From Rhizobium redzepovicii (GTDB lineage Bacteria; Pseudomonadota; Alphaproteobacteria; Rhizobiales; Rhizobiaceae), in NCBI RefSeq assembly GCF_019793435.1, contig NZ_JAILYH010000019.1, forward strand, positions 1-64,000: 64,000 bases of DNA. Reading direction: 5' to 3'. Below are positions 54,402 through 62,732 of this stretch, one piece after another. A program made the translations under genes and the position numbers. The notes beneath the pieces are model-generated. The model ran no database searches. It saw only the letters and a list, made by a program, of their open reading frames with translations, and was not told where the DNA came from. The number at the start of each line of letters is the position of its first letter. The stretch's first letter is position 1.

Positions 54402-55019
54402 CTAGCGAGAGTTCTTGTCTGCCATCCACGGAGAAATGAGAGCCCTCGAATGGCGGGGGATTGTCAGCAGGCGCTCCTTGGCAAGACCATCGCGCGCGCC
54501 TTGAGCGAGGCCTTGAAGGATGGCAGCGTAAAGGTCCGACAGTTCCTGAACGGGTGTATCATCCCGAAGTCTGCCGCCGCGCACATCTTCGGTCAGGCGC
54601 TCGGCAATCTGCTTCGACCGTCCCTGCCGCAGCTCTTTCAGGGTCTGCTCTATTTCGATCCCGTTCGGCGCATTGCTCGCCACGGAGTTCACGACAAAGC
54701 AGCCATGCGGCCTATTCGCGCGGGTGAACAGTTCCACCGCCGCCTCCAACATGGCTTCGATGCCGCCGGCGGCGTCGGGCGCGCTTTTCAGTGCTGCCGG
54801 CAGGTCGTCCGCATAAGCTGTGTGATAATGCTGCACGGCCTCGGCGAACAGCGCTTCCTTCGATCCGAATGCTGCGTAGATGCTCGGCGAGTTGATCCCC
54901 ATTGCCTCGACAAGATCGTTCATCGATGTCGCCGCAAAGCCGTTCTGCCAGAACGCCATCAGCGCCCGGTCCAGTGCCTGCGCGCGGTCGAAATTCCTTG
55001 GTCGCCCTCGTTCAGCCAT
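54402..55019 (-). CDS. TetR-family transcriptional regulator
   Basis: A 205-residue repressor. The N-terminal helix-turn-helix reads RNFDRAQALDRALMAFWQNGFAATSMNDL, then MGINSPSIYAAFGSKEALF, the usual TetR pattern. The C-terminal ligand domain contains RPHGCFVVNSVASNAP, a feature of the TetR_C_16-like group. It is divergent from the SDR gene with a 96-base gap containing two similar GACATATAAAT / GACACATAAAT words, so it probably represses that gene. Confidence 0.88.
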   Translation of the reverse strand: MAERGRPRNFDRAQALDRALMAFWQNGFAATSMNDLVEAMGINSPSIYAAFGSKEALFAEAVQHYHTAYADDLPAALKSAPDAAGGIEAMLEAAVELFTRANRPHGCFVVNSVASNAPNGIEIEQTLKELRQGRSKQIAERLTEDVRGGRLRDDTPVQELSDLYAAILQGLAQGARDGLAKERLLTIPRHSRALISPWMADKNSR

Positions 55020-55115
55020 GGGTGCCTCATTCTGTGTCGAGCGACATATAAATCTCTAGACAGGGTCGGTGCAATAGCATATTTCTGTGCTGATTGACAC
55101 ATAAATAGGTGAGCC
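55020..55115. promoter_or_regulatory. TetR-SDR divergent control region
   Basis: Two related words, GACATATAAAT (near 55043) and GACACATAAAT (near 55095), lie about 50 bases apart between the divergent starts and are candidate operator or promoter elements. Confidence 0.45.
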
Positions 55116-55865
55116 ATGGCCAGCTTAGAGTTTTCCGGCAAGACAGCCCTTATCACCGGCGCCGGCAGCGGCATCGGGCGCAGCATCGCGATTGCCTTCG
55201 CCAATTCCGGGGCCAGGGTGGTGTTGGCCGGGCGACGGCAGGAGGAACTGGAAGAGACCGCGCGCCTCATCCGCGAGGGGAGTGGTGAAGCGTTCGCCGT
55301 TTCAGCCGATGTGACCTATGAGCGGTCGGTCGGCGCCTTGGTCGACCAGGTAGGACCGTTGCATGTTGCTGTGAACGCCGCCGGTATCGTGCTCAGCGGC
55401 GCGGTCGACGAAATGGCGGCTGAAGCCTTCGCCCATGTCTTTGATGTCAACGTGACCGGGCTTTGGCTGTCGATGAAGCACGAAATCCGGGTCATGAAGG
55501 CGACGGGCGGCGGCGCGATCATCAACATCGGCTCGAATATCGGCGCGCGGATCGTGCGCCCCACCATGGGCGCCTATGCCGCCTCAAAGGCTGCCGTCAG
55601 CAGCTTGACGCGCACGGCGGCGCTGGAAGCCATTCCGCATGGCGTCCGCATCAACTGTCTTTGCCCGGGGCCGGTGGATACACCCCTTTCCATCCGTCCC
55701 GGTGAGGATCGAGCGGCGCGTGACGCTCGCGTCGCCGCCACCAATCCTTCCAAACGGGTGGCAACGACCGACGAGGTTGCCGCTGCAGCGCTTTGGCTCG
55801 CATCCACAGCCGCCTCCTATATCGTCGGTCAGGATATCGTCATCGACGGCGGCGCCTCAGTGTGA
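55116..55865 (+). CDS. Short-chain dehydrogenase/reductase
   Basis: A 249-residue classical SDR. Cofactor motif TGAGSGIG near residue 14, NAAGIV, the catalytic Ser in NIGSNIGARI, and YAASKAAV (Tyr-x-x-x-Lys). The C-terminus is the typical YIVGQDIVIDGGASV. It oxidises or reduces a small alcohol/ketone with NAD(P); the substrate is unknown. Its divergent TetR neighbour suggests induction by a small molecule, possibly for detoxification. Confidence 0.88.
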   Translation: MASLEFSGKTALITGAGSGIGRSIAIAFANSGARVVLAGRRQEELEETARLIREGSGEAFAVSADVTYERSVGALVDQVGPLHVAVNAAGIVLSGAVDEMAAEAFAHVFDVNVTGLWLSMKHEIRVMKATGGGAIINIGSNIGARIVRPTMGAYAASKAAVSSLTRTAALEAIPHGVRINCLCPGPVDTPLSIRPGEDRAARDARVAATNPSKRVATTDEVAAAALWLASTAASYIVGQDIVIDGGASV

Positions 55866-55989
55866 TCATCAACACCGGCGACAATTCACCGCCGAAAAAA
55901 ATGCCGCTCCACTGCCGATATCGTCGACGCTTTCGTCCATGATTTGCAAAAGCGCCGGGGCTGAGGGATATCGCGCCCGCGACGGCTGT

Positions 55990-57252
55990 TCACGCCAGAA
56001 ATAAGCCGGCGGCGCCTGCAAGTGTCGCTATGCCGGTCGTGATCGCCAGTCGAACCACATAACCAGTGCTTCCTGTCGTTGCCGCAAGACCGGTTTTCGC
56101 CAGAAGATTGGCAAAGGCGGCGACCGCTATCGCATGTGCGGCCGCGTCCGCAGGTACGGTCTGCGACGACAGCTTGGCGATGGAGAGGGTAATGGCATCG
56201 AGATCGCCGAGCCCCGTGATGAAAGCGACCGCGACGAGCGACTGGGTTCCAAAGACTGCCAAAGTTGCCCGCGTCACGATGGTCACGACGGCAAGCAGAA
56301 GCGCGAAGCGGATGACGACCATCACTTCCAGCGGATTTCGCGGCGAAAAATCGGAACCGCCATCGGAGCGCCGCGACAATCCGGCGAGGCAACCGCCCAC
56401 GGCAAGGATCGCGGCAGCCGGGCCGAGCGATGCCGCAAGCTCCTTCAGTATATCAGGCGCGATGACGCCGCAGATCAACAGCACCCGGCTGAGGGATACG
56501 GCTCCCGCCAGCATCGCTCCGGCCGAAAGCAGCGGCGAGAGGGCGGGCGTCTGCGTCGACTGGCGGGCGAAGGAAAGCGTCAGCGCCGTCGACGAGACGA
56601 TGCCGCCGCAGGCCCCGGTCAGCAATATCCCGGCCTTGGCGTCGCTGAGCCTGATCATGACGTAACCGGCGAATGAAACCGCACCGATCAGGATGGTCAT
56701 CATCCAAAGCTCGAAAGGGTTGATCGTCTGCCAGGGATCGACCGCCTCGTCGGGTAGAATCGGAAGAATGACGACCGTCATCGTCAGCAGAATCAGCGCG
56801 GCCCGTAATTCGAGCCAGGTCAGTTTCCGGAGAAATCCATGCAGCGGCTCCCGCGCCGCCAGAAGCGCGGTGATCGCGACGGCACTCGCCGCAGTCGCCG
56901 TCATATCCGCAACGACGGCACCGAAGCCCAGCGCAAAGACCGTTATCGTGGCGATGGTGCCGGTCGCGCTGTAATCTTTCTCCCGTGCTGCCTGCATGCC
57001 GCTGAAGACGAGCACTGTGATACAGAAGAACACGAAGATGGCCGTCGGCAGGATCGGTCCTGTGATCGGCTGCAGAAAACCGCAAAAGCCGCCGAGGAAG
57101 CTCGACAGGCCATAGGTGCGGATGCCCGCCACTCTCTTGCCCGGCGCAGCCTCGCGTTCGCGCCATCCGCGCTCGATCCCGACGAGGATGCCGATCGCAA
57201 GCGCCAGGCTGAGACGTTGGAATGCGTCCGTCATCACCAATGAAGTCATCAT
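55990..57252 (-). CDS. MgtC/SapB and DUF4010 membrane protein
   Basis: A 420-residue inner-membrane protein with about eleven helices. The N-terminal third resembles MgtC/SapB (LALAIGILVGIERGWRERE, GIRTYGLSSFLGG); the rest matches DUF4010 (RLSDAKAGILLTGACGGIVSSTALTLSFAR, and GLGDLDAITLSIAKL near the end). The function of the fused type is not established; MgtC itself helps survival at low magnesium. Several ATG codons lie close together at the start; the first was used. Confidence 0.85.
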   Translation of the reverse strand: MMTSLVMTDAFQRLSLALAIGILVGIERGWREREAAPGKRVAGIRTYGLSSFLGGFCGFLQPITGPILPTAIFVFFCITVLVFSGMQAAREKDYSATGTIATITVFALGFGAVVADMTATAASAVAITALLAAREPLHGFLRKLTWLELRAALILLTMTVVILPILPDEAVDPWQTINPFELWMMTILIGAVSFAGYVMIRLSDAKAGILLTGACGGIVSSTALTLSFARQSTQTPALSPLLSAGAMLAGAVSLSRVLLICGVIAPDILKELAASLGPAAAILAVGGCLAGLSRRSDGGSDFSPRNPLEVMVVIRFALLLAVVTIVTRATLAVFGTQSLVAVAFITGLGDLDAITLSIAKLSSQTVPADAAAHAIAVAAFANLLAKTGLAATTGSTGYVVRLAITTGIATLAGAAGLFLA

Positions 57253-57372
57253 CCGAAGATCCAGACATTGTCAGCCAGGCCGTCTTCGCGGGAGCTTCTG
57301 CCCAATATGCCACGACGACGGTGTATTCCGCTCTGCTTGTTTCTGAAATCCAACCACGGCCATGCGGCCCGG

Positions 57373-57648
57373 TCATTGCGACGGATCAACGTTGGCTGCG
57401 TTCGCCTGATGCGAGCCGGGATGCTTCTCGTTGAGCCATGTCCATGCGTGATACCCGACAGGTGTTGGCGGCGGATATCGGGCCTCGATAGGCTGTCCGA
57501 ATTCCGCATCGTCTGGCGGCGTGACGTGCTGGTGAAACGGCGCGGCCGAGACCAATCCATCTGCAGGAGATCGCCGCCGCGCGATGGATAGGCCCAGCCA
57601 TGGCCCTTCGAGGGGGAAAGGCCGGATGTCGCCAGCAGTTGAGCACAT
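57373..57648 (-). CDS. Possible small protein, unknown
   Basis: A frame of about 91 residues from an ATG at 57648 has protein-like composition (DGLVSAAPFHQHVTPPDDA, then ARYPPPTPVGYHAWTWLNE), unlike the arginine-rich shadow frames around it. No good ribosome site and no known family. It lies just after the transglutaminase gene on the same strand. It may be a real small gene, a remnant, or chance. Confidence 0.25.
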   Translation of the reverse strand: MCSTAGDIRPFPLEGPWLGLSIARRRSPADGLVSAAPFHQHVTPPDDAEFGQPIEARYPPPTPVGYHAWTWLNEKHPGSHQANAANVDPSQ

Positions 57649-57739
57649 AGATATCAGCCCTGGAAGACCGTCGAAATCCGGTGCGCGCATGCAAGGGAGC
57701 CGAGATTTGGATCTCGCTCTTCCGAGCGGCCGATGCCGC

Positions 57740-58564
57740 TTAGCTCTGGCTCTGGCTTTGCATCTGGCCGCCATCCTCGACCTTCACGGTCACCGACAGC
57801 GTTTCACCCGGCGTGCCGATACGCATGCCCGAAATCGGGGCGGCGTCGCGGTAGCAGAGGCCGGAGGCAACGCGGACATAACGCGTATCCGGGCAGATCT
57901 CGTTGGCGGGATCGAAACCGACCCAACCGAGGCCGGGAATATGGGCTTCGGCCCAGGCATGGGTCGCCGCCTGCTCGACCTTTTCCTCCATCATCAGATA
58001 GCCCGAGACATAACGGGCCGGTACCTGCAGGGCGCGGGCGGCGGCAATGAAGATGTGGGCATGGTCCTGGCAGACGCCGCTCTTCCTTTCCAGCGCCTGT
58101 TCGGCCGTCGTCGCGGTGTTGCTGGTGCCGGGCTTATAGTCGACCGTCTCATGGATTGCTGCCATCAGCGCATGCATGCGGGCAAGTTCGTTATCGCCAG
58201 CGACCCCCTTGATCAGCTCCTTGACCAGCTTGCCGCCCTTGGTGAGCGGCGTTTCGCGCAGGAAGAGCCAAAGCGGGCAGAAGCCGGTATGCGGGCCGGT
58301 GACGCCGTTATTATCAGTCGTTTCGACCTCGCCTTCGGCGAAGATGCGCGTCAGGTGCTGTGCGCCTTCCAGCGAGACCAGGTTGACGTGATTGCCGTAC
58401 TGGTCGTCATATTCCACCTCGGGCTTGGCGCCCTCGACGTTCAGCGACCAGCCGAGCACCTTCTGGGCGGCTGTTGTCGGCGGCGTCAGCCTGAGGCGCT
58501 GCAGCGAGAACTGCGCCGGTTCGTCGTAGCGGTATTCGGTGAGGTGGCTGATTTTCAGTCTCAT
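57740..58564 (-). CDS. Transglutaminase-like family protein
   Basis: A 274-residue protein. The N-terminal part (about residues 1-85) is the Bact_transglu_N region (LKISHLTEYRYDEPAQFS, then LQRLRLTPPT). The core domain has the Cys-His-Asp triad in KSGVCQDHAHIFIAAARALQVPARYVSGYL and HAWAEAHIPGLGWVGFDPAN. The C-terminus is a repeated QSQS tail. It is third in a conserved trio with the alpha-E and ATP-grasp genes, thought to make and process a peptide tag. The product is unknown. Confidence 0.88.
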   Translation of the reverse strand: MRLKISHLTEYRYDEPAQFSLQRLRLTPPTTAAQKVLGWSLNVEGAKPEVEYDDQYGNHVNLVSLEGAQHLTRIFAEGEVETTDNNGVTGPHTGFCPLWLFLRETPLTKGGKLVKELIKGVAGDNELARMHALMAAIHETVDYKPGTSNTATTAEQALERKSGVCQDHAHIFIAAARALQVPARYVSGYLMMEEKVEQAATHAWAEAHIPGLGWVGFDPANEICPDTRYVRVASGLCYRDAAPISGMRIGTPGETLSVTVKVEDGGQMQSQSQS

Positions 58565-58576
58565 GTTCTGATCCGC

Positions 58577-59518
58577 TTAAACGTAGAACCGGTAGCCGTC
58601 GGAAATTTCCGCGCCGAGCTGGTTGTTGCGCGAGACGAAATCCTCCAGGAACTCGTGCAGGCCCTGATCCATGATGTCGCGAATCGCCCGCGTCTGCAGC
58701 GTGGTGCGGATTGCATCGGCGGTATCGTGGGCAGGCAGCCGCGCCTCGTAATCCTGGGCGAGATAGCCGAGATTGCTGACGATCTTCTCGTAGCAATAGG
58801 CGAGCGAACGCGGCATCTGCACGTTCAGCGTCAGGAAGTCGGCGATGTTCATCGCCCGGTATTCGCCGTCATAGGCCCAGCTATAGGCACGGTGGGCGGA
58901 GACCGAGCGCAGGATCGATTCCCACTGGACGTTGTCGAGCGAGGAGCCGACGGCCGAGACCGAAGGCAGCAGCACGTAATATTTCACGTCGAGAATACGG
59001 CTGGTATTGTCTGCCCGCTCGATGAAGGTGCCGATGCGGGCGAAATTATAGAGTTCATTGCGCAGCGTCGAGCCATGGAAGGCGCCGCGGATGAGACCGG
59101 CGCGGCGCTTGATGGTGTCGATGACTTCAGGCATTTCGGCCGGCTTGACGCGCTTTTCGAGCAGCGACTTCAGGTCGATCCAGCATTCGTTGGTCGCTTC
59201 CCAGGTCTCTCGCGTCAGCGCAGTGCGCACCATACGGGCATTGTTGCGGCCGGACTCGATGCAGGACATGACGCTCGACGGGTTGGCGCGATCGCGCAGG
59301 AGATAGTCGATCGCATCGGCATTGGTCAGCTTCGTGTGGCCCTCGTCATAGGCTTCGCGAACGCCGGCACTTTGCAGCACGCCATCCCAGTTGTCGTCGC
59401 CGGCACTGCTGCGGGTCAGCGACATTCGCAGCCCGGCATCGACAAGGCGGGCGATATTTTCGGCGCGCTCGATGTACCGGAACATCCAGTAGAGGCCGTT
59501 TGCGGTTCTTCCGAGCAT
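58577..59518 (-). CDS. Alpha-E domain protein (DUF403)
   Basis: A 313-residue, almost fully helical protein starting MLGRTANGLYWMFRYIERAENIARL, the signature of the alpha-E family. Later features are IKRRAGLIRGAFHGSTLRNELYNFARIGTFIERADNTSRI. Alpha-E proteins always accompany the circularly permuted ATP-grasp and transglutaminase genes and are believed to act with them in peptide synthesis. The start overlaps the stop of the ATP-grasp gene, and it is 12 bases before the transglutaminase start, so one operon. Confidence 0.9.
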   Translation of the reverse strand: MLGRTANGLYWMFRYIERAENIARLVDAGLRMSLTRSSAGDDNWDGVLQSAGVREAYDEGHTKLTNADAIDYLLRDRANPSSVMSCIESGRNNARMVRTALTRETWEATNECWIDLKSLLEKRVKPAEMPEVIDTIKRRAGLIRGAFHGSTLRNELYNFARIGTFIERADNTSRILDVKYYVLLPSVSAVGSSLDNVQWESILRSVSAHRAYSWAYDGEYRAMNIADFLTLNVQMPRSLAYCYEKIVSNLGYLAQDYEARLPAHDTADAIRTTLQTRAIRDIMDQGLHEFLEDFVSRNNQLGAEISDGYRFYV

Positions 59519-60927
59519 CAGTCCTCCAATACCCAGGTGTCTTTGGTGCCGCCGCCTTGGCTGGAATTGACCACCAGCGAGCCCTGCTTCAACGCCACGC
59601 GGGTGAGCCCGCCCGGAATGATCTGAACCTTGTCCGACACGAGCACATAGGGACGCAGGTCGACATGGCGCGGCGCAATGCCCTTGTTGACGAGGATTGG
59701 CACGGTGGAGAGCGACAGCGTCGGCTGGGCGATATAATTGTTCGGCTTGGCCTTCAGCTTCTCGGCAAAATCGGCGCGCTCCTTCTTCGAGGCCGTCGGT
59801 CCCACAAGCATGCCGTAGCCGCCGGAGCCGTGCACTTCCTTGACGACCAATTCCTCAAGATGCTCCAGCACGTATTTCAGGCTTGATGTCTCCGAACAGC
59901 GCCAGGTCGGCACGTTTTCGAGCAGCGCCTTGCTGCCGGTGTAGAATTCGACGATCTCCGGCATATAGGAATAGATCGCCTTGTCGTCGCAAATGCCGGT
60001 GCCGGGCGCGTTGGCGATGGTGATGTTGCCGGAGCGGTAGACATCCATGATGCCGGGAATGCCGAGTGCGGAATCGGCCCGGAAGGTCAGCGGATCGAGG
60101 AAATCGTCGTCGACGCGGCGGTAGAGCACGTCGATCGCCTCGTAACCGCGGGTCGTCCGCATCTTCACCTTGCCGTCGATGACGCGCAGATCCGAGCCTT
60201 CGACCAGTTCGACGCCCATCATGTCGGCGAGGAAGGAATGCTCGTAATAGGCCGAATTGTAGATGCCGGGGGTCAGCACCGCGACGCGCGGCTTGCCGCT
60301 GCAGCCGGGAGGGGCGAGCGAAGCAAGGCTCTGGCGCAAGAGATAGGGATAGTCTTCGACGCGCTGCACCTTGTTCTCATGGAAGAGTTCCGGGAACATT
60401 TGCATCATGGTTTCCCGGTTTTCCAGCATGTAGCTGACGCCGGAAGGCGTGCGGGCATTATCCTCCAGCACGTAGAACTGGTCCTCGCCGGTGCGCACGA
60501 TGTCGGTGCCGACGATATGGGTGTAGACGCCGCCCGGCGGGCGGAAGCCGATCATCTCAGGGATGAAGGTGACGTTGTTCTCGATCAGCTCGCGCGGGAC
60601 GCGGCCGGCGCGGATGATCTCCTGCTTGTGGTAGATATCGTCCAAGAAGGCGTTGAGCGCGATCACCCGCTGCTCGATGCCCTGGGCGAGCTTGCGCCAT
60701 TCGCGGGCGGAGATGATGCGCGGGATGATGTCGAAGGGGATGAGCTTTTCGGAGCTATCGGCATGGCCGTAGACCGCGAAAGTGATGCCGGTCTTCCGGA
60801 AGATGTTTTCCGCATCGCGGGATTTGGCAATCAGATGCGACCGGTCTTGGCTGTTGTACCACTCAAAATATTTTTCATAAGGCGGGCGAGGACTTTCGTC
60901 CCCGGTAATCATTTCATCAAATGCCAA
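59518..60927 (-). CDS. Circularly permuted ATP-grasp protein
   Basis: About 469 residues from a TTG at 60927, nine bases after AAAGGGGAG; an ATG 27 bases earlier lies inside that ribosome site and is less likely. It shows the CP-ATPgrasp pattern: PFDIIPRIISAREWRKLAQGIEQR, LEDNARTPSGVSYMLENR, TPGIYNSAYYEHSFLADMMGVELVEG, VLYRRVDDDFLDPL and VVKEVHGSGGYGMLVG. ATP-grasp enzymes join an acid to an amine using ATP, so it probably makes peptide bonds in a small-peptide or tag pathway with the next two genes. Confidence 0.9.
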   Translation of the reverse strand: MAFDEMITGDESPRPPYEKYFEWYNSQDRSHLIAKSRDAENIFRKTGITFAVYGHADSSEKLIPFDIIPRIISAREWRKLAQGIEQRVIALNAFLDDIYHKQEIIRAGRVPRELIENNVTFIPEMIGFRPPGGVYTHIVGTDIVRTGEDQFYVLEDNARTPSGVSYMLENRETMMQMFPELFHENKVQRVEDYPYLLRQSLASLAPPGCSGKPRVAVLTPGIYNSAYYEHSFLADMMGVELVEGSDLRVIDGKVKMRTTRGYEAIDVLYRRVDDDFLDPLTFRADSALGIPGIMDVYRSGNITIANAPGTGICDDKAIYSYMPEIVEFYTGSKALLENVPTWRCSETSSLKYVLEHLEELVVKEVHGSGGYGMLVGPTASKKERADFAEKLKAKPNNYIAQPTLSLSTVPILVNKGIAPRHVDLRPYVLVSDKVQIIPGGLTRVALKQGSLVVNSSQGGGTKDTWVLED

Positions 60928-61486
60928 AGGTGCGTGCTCCCCTTTTTTGTTCATTTGAATACAACGCAAATTGCAATGCAAGAACCATGCGCAGTTCGAG
61001 GAAAAGATTTTGCGTTGCGGGAAACAGGGGAATCCGGGCGGTGGAAGCGAGGTGGCGGATGGCTGCTCCGCGAAGGCTGCGCAAAATTTGGGCAGGTGAT
61101 GGTTTTTCGTTCGGCGAGTTTGTGGGAGCGCGGCCTTCCCACTTGCTCCCTCATTCCTGTGCTCGTCACAGGAATCTAGCCGACGCGCGTCGGCGCGGCG
61201 AATGACTTCTACGGTGAAGTGAGTCTCCTGCGCCCAAGGACGTGGGCGCGCTGGATCCCTGTGACGAGCACAGGGATGAGGGTGGGCGGGGGATGTGTCG
61301 GCGATCCTTCTTGGCCATGGCATGGCGTCGAGATGTCGATAGGCTCGTCCACCAAAAGTATCATCTTCAGCATGTCCGTCGTCCCACCATCAGCGAAATT
61401 TCAAATAAGCATCAACGCTTCGCCTTTGACTGTGACCGCCCGGTGCCGCTATCAGCACGGCGAACTCTTTTCTCCCGAGCAGCCTC
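60928..61486. other. Intergenic gap with a RIME-like element
   Basis: No gene seen between the divergent ATP-grasp and EamA genes. The main content is the RIME-like repeat at 61151-61280. Confidence 0.6.
61151..61280 (-). repeat. RIME-like rhizobial intergenic mosaic element, copy 2
   Basis: Ends TCATTCCTGTGCTCGTCACA and TGTGACGAGCACAGGGATGA with GCGCC-rich palindromes inside. Its complement matches the copy at 39590-39720 along the whole length with scattered changes. Confidence 0.8.
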
Positions 61487-62386
61487 ATGTCCCTCGACCG
61501 CCTTGCCCCCGCTCTTTTCGTTCTGCTCTGGTCCACAGGCTGGGTGGTGGCGAAATATGCGGCGCTGCATTCCGAGCCCTTCACCTTTCTTTCGATACGC
61601 TACGGGCTGTCGGCTTTGGCATTCCTGGCGCTCTGCGTGGTGATGCGGGCGCAATGGCCGACAAGCCGGACGACCTGGCTGCGCGCCATCTATTCCGGCT
61701 TTTTCCTGCATGGTTTTTATCTCGCTGGCCTGTGGTGGGCGATCGCCAATGGCGTGCCGGCCGGCATATCGGGGATCATCGCGGCGCTGCAGCCGTTGTT
61801 GACGGCGATGGCGGCTCCCTTTCTGGTCGGCGAGCGGTTGCAGCAGAAGCAGAAGCTCGGCCTTGCCTTCGGCTTCATCGGCATTGCCATCGCCATTTCG
61901 CCGAAGCTCGTCGATCCGGCGACATCAGATCTCACGCATGCCGCCCTGCCGCTGGCGATCAACCTCATCGCCATGGGATCGGTCACCTACGGCACGCTCT
62001 ATCAGAAGAAACACCTGCAATCCGGCGACCTCAGGACCATCGCGACGCTGCAATATGTCGGGGCGCTGATCCTCACCCTGCCGCTGTCGCTGATCTTCGA
62101 GCACCAGCATTTCGATGGTGCCGCACGGGCCTATGCCGCGCTCGCCTGGTCGGTCTTCGGCCTGTCGATGGGCGGTGTCGGGCTGCTGCTCTATCTCATC
62201 CGCCGGGGGCAGGTCTCGCGTGCGGCTTCGCTGATCTATCTGATGCCGCCGGCCGTCGCGCTCGAGGCCTTCATCGCCTTCGGGGAGCCACTGACCCTGC
62301 CGTTGATTGTGGGCACGGCGATCGTGGTCACGGGTGTCTACATGACAAACCGCAGGGTCGTTCAGCAGGTGCCCGCGAGCGTATAG
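61487..62386 (+). CDS. EamA/DMT-family membrane transporter
   Basis: A 299-residue inner-membrane protein with about ten helices and two EamA repeats: LFVLLWSTGWVVAKYAALHSEPFTFLSIRY at the start, GISGIIAALQPLLTAMAAPFLVGERL at the end of repeat 1, and RAASLIYLMPPAVALEAFIAFGEPL near the end. It is related to RhaT/YdcZ-type exporters of metabolites. It is distinct from the copy at 52.4 kb. Substrate unknown. Confidence 0.88.
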   Translation: MSLDRLAPALFVLLWSTGWVVAKYAALHSEPFTFLSIRYGLSALAFLALCVVMRAQWPTSRTTWLRAIYSGFFLHGFYLAGLWWAIANGVPAGISGIIAALQPLLTAMAAPFLVGERLQQKQKLGLAFGFIGIAIAISPKLVDPATSDLTHAALPLAINLIAMGSVTYGTLYQKKHLQSGDLRTIATLQYVGALILTLPLSLIFEHQHFDGAARAYAALAWSVFGLSMGGVGLLLYLIRRGQVSRAASLIYLMPPAVALEAFIAFGEPLTLPLIVGTAIVVTGVYMTNRRVVQQVPASV

Positions 62387-62506
62387 GCCGCCGGCCGCGC
62401 CAAGGCCGCCGCCGGACGAGGAGCGTCTCTTCGTAGACGCAATCGGCGACGGCTACCGGTGCCGCTAAGAAAGTTTTCTTTCCCGACGACATTCCACTCT
62501 TGCCGC

Positions 62507-62558
62507 TAGAACAGGATGAGTTAAGGCCGGGTCGGCCTTAAATCTGAATCCTGTTCTA
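62507..62558. repeat. Nested palindrome
   Basis: Outer arms TAGAACAGGAT / ATCCTGTTCTA and inner arms TTAAGGCC / GGCCTTAA form one long hairpin. It probably terminates the convergent transporter genes or is another dispersed rhizobial repeat. Confidence 0.7.
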
Positions 62559-62570
62559 AATTAAAGAGTT

Positions 62571-62620
62571 AGAGCATGATGTCGCCCGAAAACCGCTCGC
62601 ACTTTTCGGCAGCATGCTCT
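62571..62620 (-). repeat. Dispersed palindromic repeat, copy B
   Basis: AGCATGATGTCGCCCGAAAA, a short spacer, then CACTTTTCGGCAGCATGCT. It is the inverted match of the copy at 37618-37665. Confidence 0.75.
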
Positions 62621-62732
62621 AGTCACCGAACCCCGGACGGAACGCATCGGAGGTCGCCGACGATTGCCGGTGACCTGTTATCCAGAGCATCTTCAGTTCG
62701 ACTGTGCGTGATCCGCAGGTTGAAAGCAATGA

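Larger units (their letters stand above)
62387..62732. other. Intergenic gap with palindromic repeats
   Basis: Between convergent transporter genes. It holds the nested palindrome at 62507-62558 and the repeat copy at 62571-62620; no gene seen. Confidence 0.6.

Noticed and set aside
57584..59626. A 680-residue open frame on the plus strand
   Set aside because: Antisense of the transglutaminase and alpha-E genes, with no domain motifs.
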